Assembly (NCBI GenBank): GCA_012959765.1
Contig: DUCO01000040.1
Span: forward strand, 124,001 to 188,000
Direction: 5' to 3'
DNA from: Dehalococcoidia bacterium
GTDB lineage: Bacteria; Chloroflexota; Dehalococcoidia; Lucifugimonadales; Lucifugimonadaceae
Length of the DNA stretch: 64,000 nt
The stretch's first letter is position 1. Every line of letters starts with the position of its first letter. The notes below the pieces were generated by a model, which searched no databases, was not told the DNA's origin, and was given only the letters and a program-made list of their open reading frames with translations. Shown here piece after piece: positions 35,924 to 45,167 of the stretch. A program made the position numbers and the translations under genes.

Positions 35924-37261
35924 TCAACTCACCTGAAGTACTGCGGAAGGCAGTGGCCCGCCGAACAGGATGTCTTGAAGCGTGCGCATTGCGTGATCAC
36001 TGGAAAAGCAGTCCGGGTACATTTCGCGCATTTCGCTGAACGATTTCTGGCCGAACAGCACCCGTAGAAAAGTGAGATCGTGGTAGTTGGCGCTGGCGTC
36101 TTTGCGGTCGATAAATCCGGTCGAGATTGCCGACTTCAGCTTCCCCTGTTCGAAGGTCATCTGTAGGCCATCTTTGTAAAACGAAATTCTCACTTCGCCC
36201 GACCAGCCACTCATTTCGGATTCGGCGAGTCGAGTCTCGAACAACGGAGTCAGGTGGGTGACGAGCTTGCCGATATCGGCGACTCTCACGTACCAGGCAT
36301 ATGGCTTCTTCTCCACGCCGAGCGGCTCTCGATACATGCGGTAGAGCGGGTGGTTTTGTCCGAACGAAAATTCGAACATTTCAGCTCTGATTTCGCCTTC
36401 GAACTTGAACCGTTTACCGAGATTCTGCAGGTCGATCAGTAACGACTTCGAAGCGTCAAGCCAGTTGATCGACTTGTCGATTTCAAATAGGTCGACTCTT
36501 ATCCCGCGGTTATCGTTCTTTTCAAGACCGTACATGTACACGCCGACCGGCTTGCCGTCTTTCTCAAGAATTCGGGCACGCCAATTCCAGGCGCTGCCTT
36601 CGCTCCGTTTGAACAGTTCGGTCTCGAAGATTTTCGGGTTTCGAACGACTGTGACAAATGCTCGGTCATGGATGTTTTTGTAAATGTCAGAAATGAACTG
36701 GGCATCCGATCGTTCTGCGTCACGAGCCGTGAAAGGGAGTTTTTCATCGTCTTTAAGCGACACCTGTTTGAGCAAATCCAACGAAGTCATGCTTCCGCCG
36801 TAGGCATCGATCGCTAGCTCGTACCCGAACTGCCTGTAATAGTTAGGAATGCCGAGAATCGTATTGAAGAGTTGGCCTCGATCAGCTGACCATTGGTGCA
36901 TCAAGTCGAACTGCTCACGAACGAGTCCACGTCGACGATAGTCGGGGTGGGTTCCGACGATCTCTGGCATGCCCATAGGGGTGTCGATTCCACCGATATT
37001 CCATACCTGTAACATCAGGCAAATGGTGGAAACTATCTGCTTGGTTGAGGTGTCTTCGACGACGGTGAAATCAGATGGGCTGATCGCGTCGTTGTAACCG
37101 GCGAATAGATCGGCAGTCCAGGCTGCTACATCGTCACTCGGTTCGTTTTTCTCAGGATTTCCGTGGACAAGTCGGTTTAGTTCGACCGTCTGTTCAGCGT
37201 CATCGATGGTCGCTGTTCGCAGAACGAGGTTGTCATCGATTTGGATTATTTCGGAGGGCAA
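35924..37261 (-). CDS. GNAT-family N-acetyltransferase, Eis-like architecture
   Basis: 445 residues. The N-terminal GNAT domain has the acetyl-CoA-binding stretch IVGTHPDYRRRGLVREQF (101-118), preceded by the strand GGIDTPMGMPE, and NYYRQFGYELA at the end of the domain. A second acyltransferase-like region and a C-terminal part (GWSGEVRISFYKDGLQMTFEQGK) of sterol-carrier-like type give the three-part layout of Eis-type enzymes. Substrate unknown. The start is uncertain by a few codons, as no strong ribosome site is visible before the ATG. Confidence 0.78.
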   Translation of the reverse strand: MPSEIIQIDDNLVLRTATIDDAEQTVELNRLVHGNPEKNEPSDDVAAWTADLFAGYNDAISPSDFTVVEDTSTKQIVSTICLMLQVWNIGGIDTPMGMPEIVGTHPDYRRRGLVREQFDLMHQWSADRGQLFNTILGIPNYYRQFGYELAIDAYGGSMTSLDLLKQVSLKDDEKLPFTARDAERSDAQFISDIYKNIHDRAFVTVVRNPKIFETELFKRSEGSAWNWRARILEKDGKPVGVYMYGLEKNDNRGIRVDLFEIDKSINWLDASKSLLIDLQNLGKRFKFEGEIRAEMFEFSFGQNHPLYRMYREPLGVEKKPYAWYVRVADIGKLVTHLTPLFETRLAESEMSGWSGEVRISFYKDGLQMTFEQGKLKSAISTGFIDRKDASANYHDLTFLRVLFGQKSFSEMREMYPDCFSSDHAMRTLQDILFGGPLPSAVLQVS

Positions 37262-37420
37262 TTTTTGAGGTACCTTCAGGCTGGCTCGCGGTGAGGGCTG
37301 GATGATGCGGTCAGTATTGCATCGTTTGGTAGTAGTCGAGGGGCGTCTGGCGTAACAGTTTTTTGTGATGGGTTGGTGCTGGCGACTCCTCTACGAACCC
37401 CAATCGCAAACTCAGGAAAC

Positions 37421-37630
37421 TGTCATTTTGAACTTGATTCAGAATAGCGTGAGAGCCGCGTTGATCGTTCGCCGTACGCTGGATCACTAAACTGCCTCAC
37501 GTCTTTCGAGGTCCTGAATCAAGTTCAGGATGACGGTGTGGCTTTCAGACGGTGGAGAAGTGCTGCCCTTGCGCGGACGAAACGCTGCAAGGGGGGAGAA
37601 ATATCCTGAAATAAATTCAGGATGACAGTT
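37421..37630. repeat. Cluster of three short inverted repeats, family B
   Basis: Three copies of an imperfect palindrome: at 37421-37443 (TGTCATTTTGAACTTGATTC), 37511-37535 (GTCCTGAATCAAGTTCAGGA then TGACGG) and 37602-37628 (ATCCTGAAATAAATTCAGGA then TGACAG). They share CTGAA...TTCAGGATGAC. The 37262-37651 spacer contains no gene that I can support. Confidence 0.65.
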
Positions 37631-37651
37631 TGCGGACTCCTCAAATCCGTT

Positions 37652-38389
37652 CTAACTCACCGGTGCCGCGATCGTGATTCGAATCGATGGCTCATCGCCG
37701 GTTGTTGTGGTCGCGTAGGTTTTGCCCTGCTCGATGAACACTACGTCGCCGGGACCCACGGATACGGAGTCCTCGCCGTCTATCGCCCATTCGACCTGAC
37801 CCTGAAGCAGAACCCACCAGCGATTTTCATCGGCATGGGATGTCGACTCAGAAGCAGTTCCTGGCATTTCGTGGGTGTACGTGGCGTAGTTGCGGTTGTC
37901 GGAAACAGCTGCTTCAACCCAGTTGGAAGAAGTGCCGTTGCGTTCGATTAGCGAGCTAAGTTTTGTGTGAACTAGATTCGGGTTGGTTTGGCCTTCATCG
38001 ACAGGTATCAAACGACACGGAGCGACGCCCTTGATGTCGTGATTACTGTCGGGATGGGTAATACCGAATCGAATCGCCTGAGTGCCTTCTTTGGGCTGGA
38101 TATCGTGGGCGAATCCGGCGGGAGCCATGATGATGTCGCCCCACTCAGATAACACAGGCTCGTACTGTCCGATTTGCCACTGAGTCCGACCATCCAGCGC
38201 AATCCAAAACTCGTTGAAGTCGGGGTGGATGTGCGGGTCTGGCGGGGTTCCCGGAGGTCCTGAAATCCACACGGCGCGGTTGCGGCCGTCTTCAAGCAGA
38301 ACTTCAGCCCAGCGTTCGCCTTCTCCGTGACGCCCCATGGTGTCGGAATGTCGGGAGATTCTTCGATTCATCTTCGTTTCGGTTGTCAT
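37652..38389 (-). CDS. Two-domain cupin protein
   Basis: 245 residues with two cupin barrels. The first has PDPHIHPDFNEFWIALDGRTQW and GDIIMAPAGFAHDI, supplying a His-x-His, Glu and His metal set. The second has ENRWWVLLQGQVEWAIDG and VGPGDVVFIEQGKTYAT, where the metal His are mostly lost. A role in sugar-acid or auxiliary isomerase/dioxygenase chemistry is possible. It sits 11 bases downstream of the UxuA-like gene, in one operon. Confidence 0.82.
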   Translation of the reverse strand: MTTETKMNRRISRHSDTMGRHGEGERWAEVLLEDGRNRAVWISGPPGTPPDPHIHPDFNEFWIALDGRTQWQIGQYEPVLSEWGDIIMAPAGFAHDIQPKEGTQAIRFGITHPDSNHDIKGVAPCRLIPVDEGQTNPNLVHTKLSSLIERNGTSSNWVEAAVSDNRNYATYTHEMPGTASESTSHADENRWWVLLQGQVEWAIDGEDSVSVGPGDVVFIEQGKTYATTTTGDEPSIRITIAAPVS

Positions 38390-38400
38390 TTGAAAATCCT

Positions 38401-39462
38401 TTAGTTTCCTGCTGCTTGAGTAGCGAGAGCCGCCTGCATCATTGCCCTGGCGTAGCCAACTGTGTAGGCGAATCCGGTGTAAGTCGTTGCCGAAATACCG
38501 TCGAACGGGAACTCGGTGTCGGAGTCGTTTTCGGGTGGGTGTTCGGGGTAGATCAGGCGAGGGTATTTCTGACGAACCAGCTCGCTCATTACGGCGAACA
38601 TGTCGACCTGTCCCTCGTCGATCCAGACCTCGGTGTAATCAAGATTCGGCACCCGTGAAACGACGTTGCGGAAGTGGACGTGGTTGATCTGGTCACGCTC
38701 ACCAAAGTATCGGCACGTCTCGACAGGATCGTGTCCCAGTTCTCGGGTAACTCCGCAGTCAAAAGTAATACCGTTGTAAGGGCTCGGCACAATGTCGACC
38801 AGGCGCTTCCAGCCCTCGATCGTGCTCATTATTTGGCCGTTTCCACGGCTGATAGGCGCCGGCGGGTCGTTCGGGTGCAGTGCGAGCCGCACGTTCGCTT
38901 CTTCAGCGGCTGGCACAACGGCTTTGAGATAGTAAGTAACGTTGTTCCACATCTCGTCCAACGTATGGGCTGTCTGTCCCTGTAACGGCGGAAGGTCTTT
39001 GATGCGATCGTTGTTGAAATCCATCAGACCCGATCCGCCACGACCCGGCACAACTTTGTAGCCTTCGACGATGCGGTGGGCGTAGAAGTTGTACTCCATC
39101 ACCGGCAATCCCTGCCGGCCGGCGACCTGAATGGCTTTGATGATGGTTTCGATATCTTCGTCACGGCCGTCTTCGCCGAACTTCACTCGCTCAGAGGGGT
39201 CGAACATGATGTTGCATAGTTCGAGATCGGCGTCGGCAACACGGTCGATATGACGTTTCAGGTTGTCGTCGGTCCAGGTTTCAAGGTCGCCTGTATCGAG
39301 GCCTGCCATGCTCACGCCCTTGACCCCGAGCTGCTTCACCCGCCTGAGCGTGCGGTCTTCGAGGTCGTTCAGAAATAGCGTGAGAGTTGGGGTTTCGTTC
39401 GACTCGGGCCAGTGTCGCTGTCCCTTGACCGAATCGTGAATTCCCGCTTTGTCGTAAATCAC
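38401..39462 (-). CDS. UxuA-like TIM-barrel protein (mannonate dehydratase family), copy 1
   Basis: 353 residues. It matches the mannonate dehydratase family in LALHPNDPPAPISRGNGQIMST, NGITFDCGVTRELG, INHVHFRNVVSRVPN and DEGQVDMFAVMSELVRQKYP, which carry the metal-binding His, Cys and Asp. The sequence is well diverged from E. coli UxuA and is very like the paralog at 62.0 kb (about 340 residues). The family dehydrates D-mannonate to KDG; whether this member does so is not certain. Neighbours are a cupin and an arylsulfatase. Confidence 0.84.
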   Translation of the reverse strand: MIYDKAGIHDSVKGQRHWPESNETPTLTLFLNDLEDRTLRRVKQLGVKGVSMAGLDTGDLETWTDDNLKRHIDRVADADLELCNIMFDPSERVKFGEDGRDEDIETIIKAIQVAGRQGLPVMEYNFYAHRIVEGYKVVPGRGGSGLMDFNNDRIKDLPPLQGQTAHTLDEMWNNVTYYLKAVVPAAEEANVRLALHPNDPPAPISRGNGQIMSTIEGWKRLVDIVPSPYNGITFDCGVTRELGHDPVETCRYFGERDQINHVHFRNVVSRVPNLDYTEVWIDEGQVDMFAVMSELVRQKYPRLIYPEHPPENDSDTEFPFDGISATTYTGFAYTVGYARAMMQAALATQAAGN

Positions 39463-39534
39463 CCGTTAGTTCCTTTTCTCAAGCCCGTCGAATGCCGTGA
39501 TTAATCGAGTATTAAAGCCAACGCGATAAATCGC

Positions 39535-40902
39535 CTAAACCATTCCGTGTGCAACATATTCGTAGTCAGCCGAAGCGTAGTCGTCTTCCCATCGCTTCTC
39601 AATGCCGGCGCGCCAGTCTTCTGCGAGTTGCGTTAATTGGGCTGTGATTTGAGGTTCCGAATCGGCAAGATTCACAGTTTCCCCAGGGTCGTTCTCGACG
39701 TCGGAAAGGTGGATTTGGGCGATTGGTTCCGTGTGTTCAACCAGTTGGCCGTTCAAGACGAGCTTCCACTTGCCGCTTCGCACCGCTGTTTGGCTGTCCA
39801 TCTCCCAGAAGATGGGTCGATCCGGGAGATCAGTGCCGTCAGCAACATGCGACAACACGCTTGCGCCGTCGATTTCGTACTGCGAAACGTCGGCACCAAC
39901 CGCATCGAGTACTGTTGGCACGATGTCCATTGAGGCGCACGATTGGTCGCTCACCTGTCCAGCAGGTATACGAGCGGGCCAGTGCATGATTGCTGGCTCT
40001 TTGACGCCGCCGTCGAACAGGCTGAACTTGTGCCCCTTCAGACCGCCAGAGGTTCCGCCGTAGTAGGGATCCTGCGTGCCGTCGAGCCAGTTGCGTGACT
40101 CTCTTGACGGGCCGTTGTCTGAGGTAAATACCGAGAGGGTGTTCTCGGTTAAGCCGAGTCGTTCCAGTTCATCCAGTATGCGCGCAATGGCGTCGTCGAC
40201 TGCGCTGATCATTGCTGCCATTACCTGTCGATCCCACGGTAGATCGGCGAAGCGATCCATGTATTCCGGCGGGGCGTGCATTGGATAGTGAGGGGCGTTG
40301 AACGGCACATAGAGGAAGAACGGCTTGTCGGCCTTGCTCATCTCCCGGATGTACTCTATTGCCTTTTTGGCGATGAGTTCAGTGAAGTACTCGCCATTGC
40401 GCCAGATCTCCTCGTTGTCTTCCCAGAGATCGTGCGTGGGATTCAGGCTCGGACCGGGTCGGTTGGCTCCCCAGTAGTAGATGTGCGAGTAGAAATCGAT
40501 ACAACCTGCCATGAAGCCGAACGTTTTATCGAATCCGTGAGCGCCCGGGCGGGACTGTTCTGCCAGCCCTAAGTGCCACTTTCCGGTGAGGGCGGTTTGG
40601 TAGCCCTCTTTCTTGAGCATGGTTGCGAGGGTCGGGGTGGTCGCTGGAAGTCCGGTGGCGGTGCGGTGTCCTCTGAGAATCGAGCGGACTCCGGCGTTGC
40701 CGGGGTAGCGGCCTGAAAGCAGTGCAGCCCGCGAGGGTGAACAGACCGGACTATTCGAGTACCAGTTGGTGAACCTGACGCCGTCTTTCGCAAGTCGATC
40801 GAGGGTGGGAGTTCGAAAATCAGTCGCTCCCATGCATGACAGGTCGCCGTAGCCCTGATCGTCGGTCAGATAGACGATTACGTTCGGTCGCGGGTCAGCC
40901 AT
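39535..40902 (-). CDS. Arylsulfatase family protein
   Basis: 455-residue sulfatase. CSPSRAALLSGR (54-65) is the motif in which Cys54 becomes formylglycine; TDDQGY (13-18) has the metal-binding Asp pair, SVFTSDNGP a second metal site, and GKWHLG the Lys-His pair. There is no signal peptide, so it may be cytoplasmic. The ATG at 40902 begins at the conserved strand; the open frame runs 52 codons further without similarity. Together with the UxuA-like gene it suggests use of sulfated uronic or aldonic sugars. No sulfatase-maturing enzyme is seen nearby. Confidence 0.9.
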   Translation of the reverse strand: MADPRPNVIVYLTDDQGYGDLSCMGATDFRTPTLDRLAKDGVRFTNWYSNSPVCSPSRAALLSGRYPGNAGVRSILRGHRTATGLPATTPTLATMLKKEGYQTALTGKWHLGLAEQSRPGAHGFDKTFGFMAGCIDFYSHIYYWGANRPGPSLNPTHDLWEDNEEIWRNGEYFTELIAKKAIEYIREMSKADKPFFLYVPFNAPHYPMHAPPEYMDRFADLPWDRQVMAAMISAVDDAIARILDELERLGLTENTLSVFTSDNGPSRESRNWLDGTQDPYYGGTSGGLKGHKFSLFDGGVKEPAIMHWPARIPAGQVSDQSCASMDIVPTVLDAVGADVSQYEIDGASVLSHVADGTDLPDRPIFWEMDSQTAVRSGKWKLVLNGQLVEHTEPIAQIHLSDVENDPGETVNLADSEPQITAQLTQLAEDWRAGIEKRWEDDYASADYEYVAHGMV

Positions 40903-41062
40903 TCGGGTTCGTTCCTGTTCATCTGTTTTCGCAGCGGTGTAAGCATTCCAACGATGCGACAGCGTATCGGAAGAATTGGAGGTTGAGGGGTGGATTCGTG
41001 TGAATCTTGGGAAGTTACGCACTGATCTAGACAATTCCGGGGTGCGTTGCTTCGCCAACTCA

Positions 41063-41107
41063 GCGCGACCCCGTCAGATCTCTCGGCGGCACTCGGGAAA
41101 TCGGTGA
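41063..41107 (+). repeat. Dispersed intergenic repeat, family A, copy 5
   Basis: GCGCGACCCCGTCAGATCTC followed by GGCACTCGGGAAATCGGTG matches the left and right ends of copy 1, with a shorter middle. It lies between the arylsulfatase gene start and the truncated acetolactate-synthase relic. Confidence 0.6.
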
Positions 41108-41156
41108 TTTGCAGATGGACGTTGTGGGGAGTGTTGTGTCTCGATGTGGCGCTTAA

Positions 41157-41216
41157 CGCACGCGCGTTCTCCCACCAGATCCTTCGACTCCGCAGGGCTT
41201 CGCTCAGGAAATGGGT
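41157..41216 (+). repeat. Dispersed intergenic repeat, family A, copy 6
   Basis: ACGCACGCGCGTTCTCCCAC then CAGATCCTTCGACTCCGCAG and CGCTCAGGAAATGGG. It lies 40 bases from the point where homology of the acetolactate-synthase relic stops. The 40903-41255 spacer otherwise shows no gene. Confidence 0.6.
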
Positions 41217-41255
41217 TGGATGCTGTGTGCTTGTCGGCAGTTCGCAGTGTGCAGC

Positions 41256-42002
41256 CGGTAAATAGCAAATACACCGAATCCTGGTTTATCACGCCCTTTG
41301 CCATGAACGTGTTGATTACGCCGATTCCGGTGGATTCCGCGAATTTTCGCAACTCGCCAGATGCTCCCAACCTGATGGTTCCGTTGCCCGCGAGGATCAC
41401 AGGACTTTTTGCCTGGCGAATCACCTGAAGAGCATCGAAAATTACTTCTTGATCCGGCACGGGGTGAGTTGGTCGGGACTTTCTGATCGGGTCAAGATCC
41501 TCAGCCGGGGCATCTGCAACGTCTTCTGGCAGCTCGATGTGGCAGGCGCCGGGTTTCCTCGGCGGCGGCAAGCTTGAACGCTTTGTATACGACTTCAGGC
41601 ACGTTGCGCGGGCTGAGAATTGTTGAAGCCCACTTCGTTATCGGCTTGAACATGCCCACAACGTCCATCGCCTGATGGCTTTCTTTGTGCCACCGTTCGG
41701 TTCCGGCCTAACCTGTGATTGCAATGAGTGGAACACGGTCCATGTTGGCCTCGACGACACCAGTGACGAGGTTGGCGGCTCCGGGTCCGAGGGGGTTCCA
41801 AGGCACACTCCGGGCTCTCCGGTGAGACGACCGTGGCCTCGGCCATGAACGCCGCGCCCTGCTCGTGGCGAGTCAGGATGAAGTCGATCGAAGAGGCGTC
41901 AAGCGCCATCATCAGCGCTGCATTTTCTTCCCCCGGCACGCCAAATACGCGCGTTACGCCTTCGTTTTCAAGACACTGTACGAACAGTTCTGCCGCGTTC
42001 AA
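41256..42002 (-). pseudogene. Decayed acetolactate-synthase-type thiamine diphosphate enzyme
   Basis: The intact beginning MNAAELFVQCLENEGVTRVF then GVPGEENAALMMALDA and [12 protein letters not shown] is the IlvB/AlsS N-terminal domain with the catalytic Glu. The frame then shifts at least three times: [32 protein letters not shown] followed by a TAG, WHKESHQAMDVVGMFKPITK, and finally EKPGACHIELPEDVADAP to SPVILAGNGTIRLGASGELR and TFMAKGVINQDSV. Homology ends near 41256; the C-terminal cofactor-binding domain is gone. A clear pseudogene. It ends close to two family A repeats. Confidence 0.85.
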
Positions 42003-42115
42003 CGACTATTCCCCCCAACCCACGAGAAGAAGATTTTGCGCAAATTCAATGCTACCTATGGTTACGCACCATACCCGCGATAGTTTTCAATTGTATTTCG
42101 GAGCCGGTGGCTCAG

Positions 42116-43225
42116 TTAAATGGCGGGAGTCACGTGGGCTCGTTGTTGAGTGAACTTTTCGAGTAGTTCGGGATCGGGTTCTGGAAGGCCGTTTTCGTAC
42201 GGCATCATGGTATGACGTGCCGTAAGTTCGACCTCTGGTTGACCCATGTCTCGTGTGTAAAAACGGGCCGATGGGAACAGGTCGCCGGGGTAAACGAAAT
42301 TCGGGAGCGTCGCCAGTTCTACGCAAACCGCCGATCCGACCGCGCTTTCCAGCATGCCACCTACCCACACGGGAACTCCGGCGTCCTGGCAAATGTCGTG
42401 GATTCGAACAGCGTTGCTGAGCCCGCCAACCCTGCCTGGCTTGATGTTCACAAACTTGCAGGCATCGATTCGCAGCGCCTGTTCGACCACTCTTGGGCTT
42501 GTGACCGATTCGTCGAGACAGATTGGCGTTTCGATTGAGCGGGCAAGTTCGGCGTGATCGAGAATGTCGTCGTTCGCCAGAGGCTGCTCGATGAATTCGA
42601 GATTGAACTTATCGATTTCCTTGAACATATCGAGATCGTCGAGGGAATAGCCCGAGTTGCAATCGATGTGGAACTTTTCGTTCGGGAAGGTCGAGCGCAC
42701 AGCCCTGAGCATCTCAACATCCCACTCGCGGGCAACTTTTAACTTCACCCGTGGAAAACCAGCGTCGACAGCTGTTTGGATGTTGCCGAGCAGCATGTCG
42801 AACGAATCTTGGATACCGAAGTCGGCACCGGCCTGAACTTCTCTCGCTGTGCCACCGAGAAGTTGATGTAATGGTCGATCCTGAATCTTCGATTCGAGTG
42901 TCCACCAGACTATTTCGAGGGCAGCTTTTGCGAACGGGTTGCCCTTGAAGACTGACAGAGCTTCGTTTACATCTTCGGCAGATTCGAACTCTTTGCCGAC
43001 CAGCCGTGGTGCAAAGTACTCCGAGACGTTCAGGAACACCCCGGCTGCGCCTTCCGGGCTGTACAGCGGGTACTGCATCGGCGTTGATTCGGCCCACGAA
43101 TAGTGGTCGCCGCTTGTCGCCTTAACAAGCACGGAATGAATATCGTAGTCGGCACCGTAGGCGGTTCGCCACGGGTAGATGAGCGGCATCGCTACGTGGA
43201 AAATTTCGAGAGAATCTATCTTCAT
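42116..43225 (-). CDS. Enolase-superfamily protein, OSBS/N-acylamino acid racemase type
   Basis: 369 residues. The barrel has the KxK pair (Lys161 and Lys163 in RVKLKVA), metal ligands Asp188 (IDCNSGY), Glu213 (EFIEQPL) and Asp238 (CLDES), and Lys262 (NIKPGRVGG) on the opposite face. This is the complete catalytic set of o-succinylbenzoate synthase and N-succinylamino acid racemase, a group different from the three dehydratase-like paralogs in the window. No other menaquinone genes are nearby, so racemase or epimerase activity is as likely as MenC. Conserved start ATG. Confidence 0.88.
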   Translation of the reverse strand: MKIDSLEIFHVAMPLIYPWRTAYGADYDIHSVLVKATSGDHYSWAESTPMQYPLYSPEGAAGVFLNVSEYFAPRLVGKEFESAEDVNEALSVFKGNPFAKAALEIVWWTLESKIQDRPLHQLLGGTAREVQAGADFGIQDSFDMLLGNIQTAVDAGFPRVKLKVAREWDVEMLRAVRSTFPNEKFHIDCNSGYSLDDLDMFKEIDKFNLEFIEQPLANDDILDHAELARSIETPICLDESVTSPRVVEQALRIDACKFVNIKPGRVGGLSNAVRIHDICQDAGVPVWVGGMLESAVGSAVCVELATLPNFVYPGDLFPSARFYTRDMGQPEVELTARHTMMPYENGLPEPDPELLEKFTQQRAHVTPAI

Positions 43226-43482
43226 TCGGAAGAGGTTACCGGGTCGTAGGCGAAAAGAAAGTTCTTGTCGACCGATTGCACGACGCGTGGCGGACCGATT
43301 CGGTCGGATCAGGGAAGGGTCGTCAGACGCAGCCAGAATCTGTCAGCTTCGCCGGGCTACGCCTTCGCCTGCTCTTCCTCCGGCAATCGCGTTCCCCTGG
43401 CAACTATTGCCCCTGCGCCGCACGGATCACCCCTAAACTGTGCATGAAATTGAATCTCTGCCTCATAATCAATACTGACCAG

Positions 43483-44895
43483 ATGCCCAATAAAACCAAA
43501 ACCCTCGGAATCTACGTCTGGCCGCCTCACATACAGGGCGAGGGCATCAATGCCGTGCTCGACAACCTTCAGGCGATCGGAGCGACTTCCGTTTCGACTT
43601 CGACCTACGTTGCCGAACCTGCTGAGGGCGGAAATGGTGATCGCCGTGAACCACCCGAAAACGGGAACAAGGGGCAGGTAAGGGAAATCGACAGGCCGCT
43701 ATGGGGTCGAAAGTCTTTGTACTTGAATACAGGTGCGAGCTTTCGCCATGATCCGGGTTTGTTCGAAGGCCAGAAATACGTTCCCCCAGCTGCAAACAGC
43801 CTCACTGACAAGTTCGGTCGTGTGATTCACGATTTCCTCGATGAAGAGAAGAGAAGAGGTCTCAAGACTTACATCCAGACTTCGCCATCTCGTCTTCCTG
43901 ATTTACGGAACAGGATCGATGATTCGGAGGGGGCGATAGACGCGCCCAGACTCCCAAACAATCAGGTTCCGGCCAACCGAATGGTCAACTTCGCATCGTT
44001 GGCGAGTCCAGCTGTGCGGGACTTCATGGCTGCGGAAACCAAGAGCATTCTCAACGAGTACCAGCAGGTCAACGGGCTGTTACTCGACCGGATGGAGCAG
44101 AGCTTTTACACCTTCGACGACGCATTCGTTGATTTCGGAGATCACACCCGAGTAGCAGCCGGCGAACTGGGATTCGACTTCGAGCAGATGAACGATACGG
44201 TTGCTCAGGTGTTGGCGGGGTTCAGATCGCTTACTAACTCGGATCTGGATTCGATCGATTCTCGACTCGATATTCCGATTGCGTTCCCGACAAGAGGTGC
44301 GAACGACGATTCGCTGAACGCTGCCATGAAGTTTCGGTCTGCTATCACATCAAGCTTTTTAGGGAATCTTCGGCAGGCTGCAAATTCTGTACGAGCCGGA
44401 GTGGAACTGATACCCATCACCTTCCCGCCCCCGCTTTCGATGCTCACTGGTGCCGATTTTTCGAAGTACTCGGAACACGCTGACGCAGTGATGATCAAGT
44501 TTTTTACGATGCACTGGCCGCTGATCGTCACTTACTGGACAGAAGGCATCACTGCGATGAACCGGGGGCTCGATCCCAATAAAGTGGCTAGAGCCGTATC
44601 GACAGCACTTGAATTGGAAGATGAACCTTCGAATAACGCCAGCGACTACGCCTACCCGGAGCCTGACGCACCGCACCGAGCGGGAACAAACGCCCAGATC
44701 AACAAGATTGAAGCCGCCACAAAACAGGCGAAAGGGATGCCGATACTGCCATCCGTTCACGGCTACGGGCCGTTAGCGGATGTGGAACGTCGCTGGAAAA
44801 TTGGCTGGGAAACCGGTGATTCGGGCATGTGGGTGAATCGATACGGGTATCTGAGTGAGCCTAAGTTGAACTTACTCAAACGTGTCACCGCATAG
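43483..44895 (+). CDS. Unrecognised TIM-barrel/glycosidase-like protein
   Basis: About 470 residues from the ATG at 43483, where LGIYVWPPHIQGEGINAVLDN begins a convincing first barrel strand; the open frame runs 69 codons further with atypical, Arg/Ser-rich composition. Later segments TYIQTSPSRLPDLR, VNGLLLDRMEQSFYTFDDAF and DAVMIKFFTMHWPLI read like barrel strands with acidic C-terminal ends, as in glycoside-hydrolase-like proteins, and the final WKIGWETGDSGMWVNRYG too. I do not recognise the family and no signal peptide is seen. An ATG at 43444 is an alternative start. Divergent from the OSBS-like gene. Confidence 0.6.
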   Translation: MPNKTKTLGIYVWPPHIQGEGINAVLDNLQAIGATSVSTSTYVAEPAEGGNGDRREPPENGNKGQVREIDRPLWGRKSLYLNTGASFRHDPGLFEGQKYVPPAANSLTDKFGRVIHDFLDEEKRRGLKTYIQTSPSRLPDLRNRIDDSEGAIDAPRLPNNQVPANRMVNFASLASPAVRDFMAAETKSILNEYQQVNGLLLDRMEQSFYTFDDAFVDFGDHTRVAAGELGFDFEQMNDTVAQVLAGFRSLTNSDLDSIDSRLDIPIAFPTRGANDDSLNAAMKFRSAITSSFLGNLRQAANSVRAGVELIPITFPPPLSMLTGADFSKYSEHADAVMIKFFTMHWPLIVTYWTEGITAMNRGLDPNKVARAVSTALELEDEPSNNASDYAYPEPDAPHRAGTNAQINKIEAATKQAKGMPILPSVHGYGPLADVERRWKIGWETGDSGMWVNRYGYLSEPKLNLLKRVTA

Positions 44896-45032
44896 AAATA
44901 GTGCTGACCCGCACTGCGATTCAAGTTCGGCGTGATCGACGTTTCAGGTTATTGTTATCTGGCTTGATTACTCGAAAATTGCTAAAAGCCGAATTCTCGG
45001 CTGCGATATGACCTCTGGAGCATCTCGAATTA

Positions 45033-45167
45033 ATGCCTGATTGGTGGCTTGAAGCGACTCTGCCGACCGTCATTTTTGGCGGGCTTTTCCTGTTGTGGGT
45101 GCTGATTCCACCTCCTGAAGGTGAATCGGATTTCGCAAGCCGCTTGCGCGATAGGTTCCGCAAATAA
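45033..45167 (+). CDS. 44-residue single-pass membrane protein coupled to the permease fusion
   Basis: A short gene, MPDWWLEATLPTVIFGG then LFLLWVLIPPP and a charged tail SRLRDRFRK. One membrane helix spans about residues 10-26. GGAG lies 13 bases before the ATG, and its TAA overlaps the ATG of the next gene (TAATG), so the two are translationally coupled. Likely a small subunit or chaperone of the large fusion protein; no family recognised. Confidence 0.65.
   Translation: MPDWWLEATLPTVIFGGLFLLWVLIPPPEGESDFASRLRDRFRK

Noticed and set aside
44896-45032. Riboswitch upstream of the permease operon
   Set aside because: Only 137 bases, without a conserved aptamer motif or expression-platform hairpin that I can recognise.
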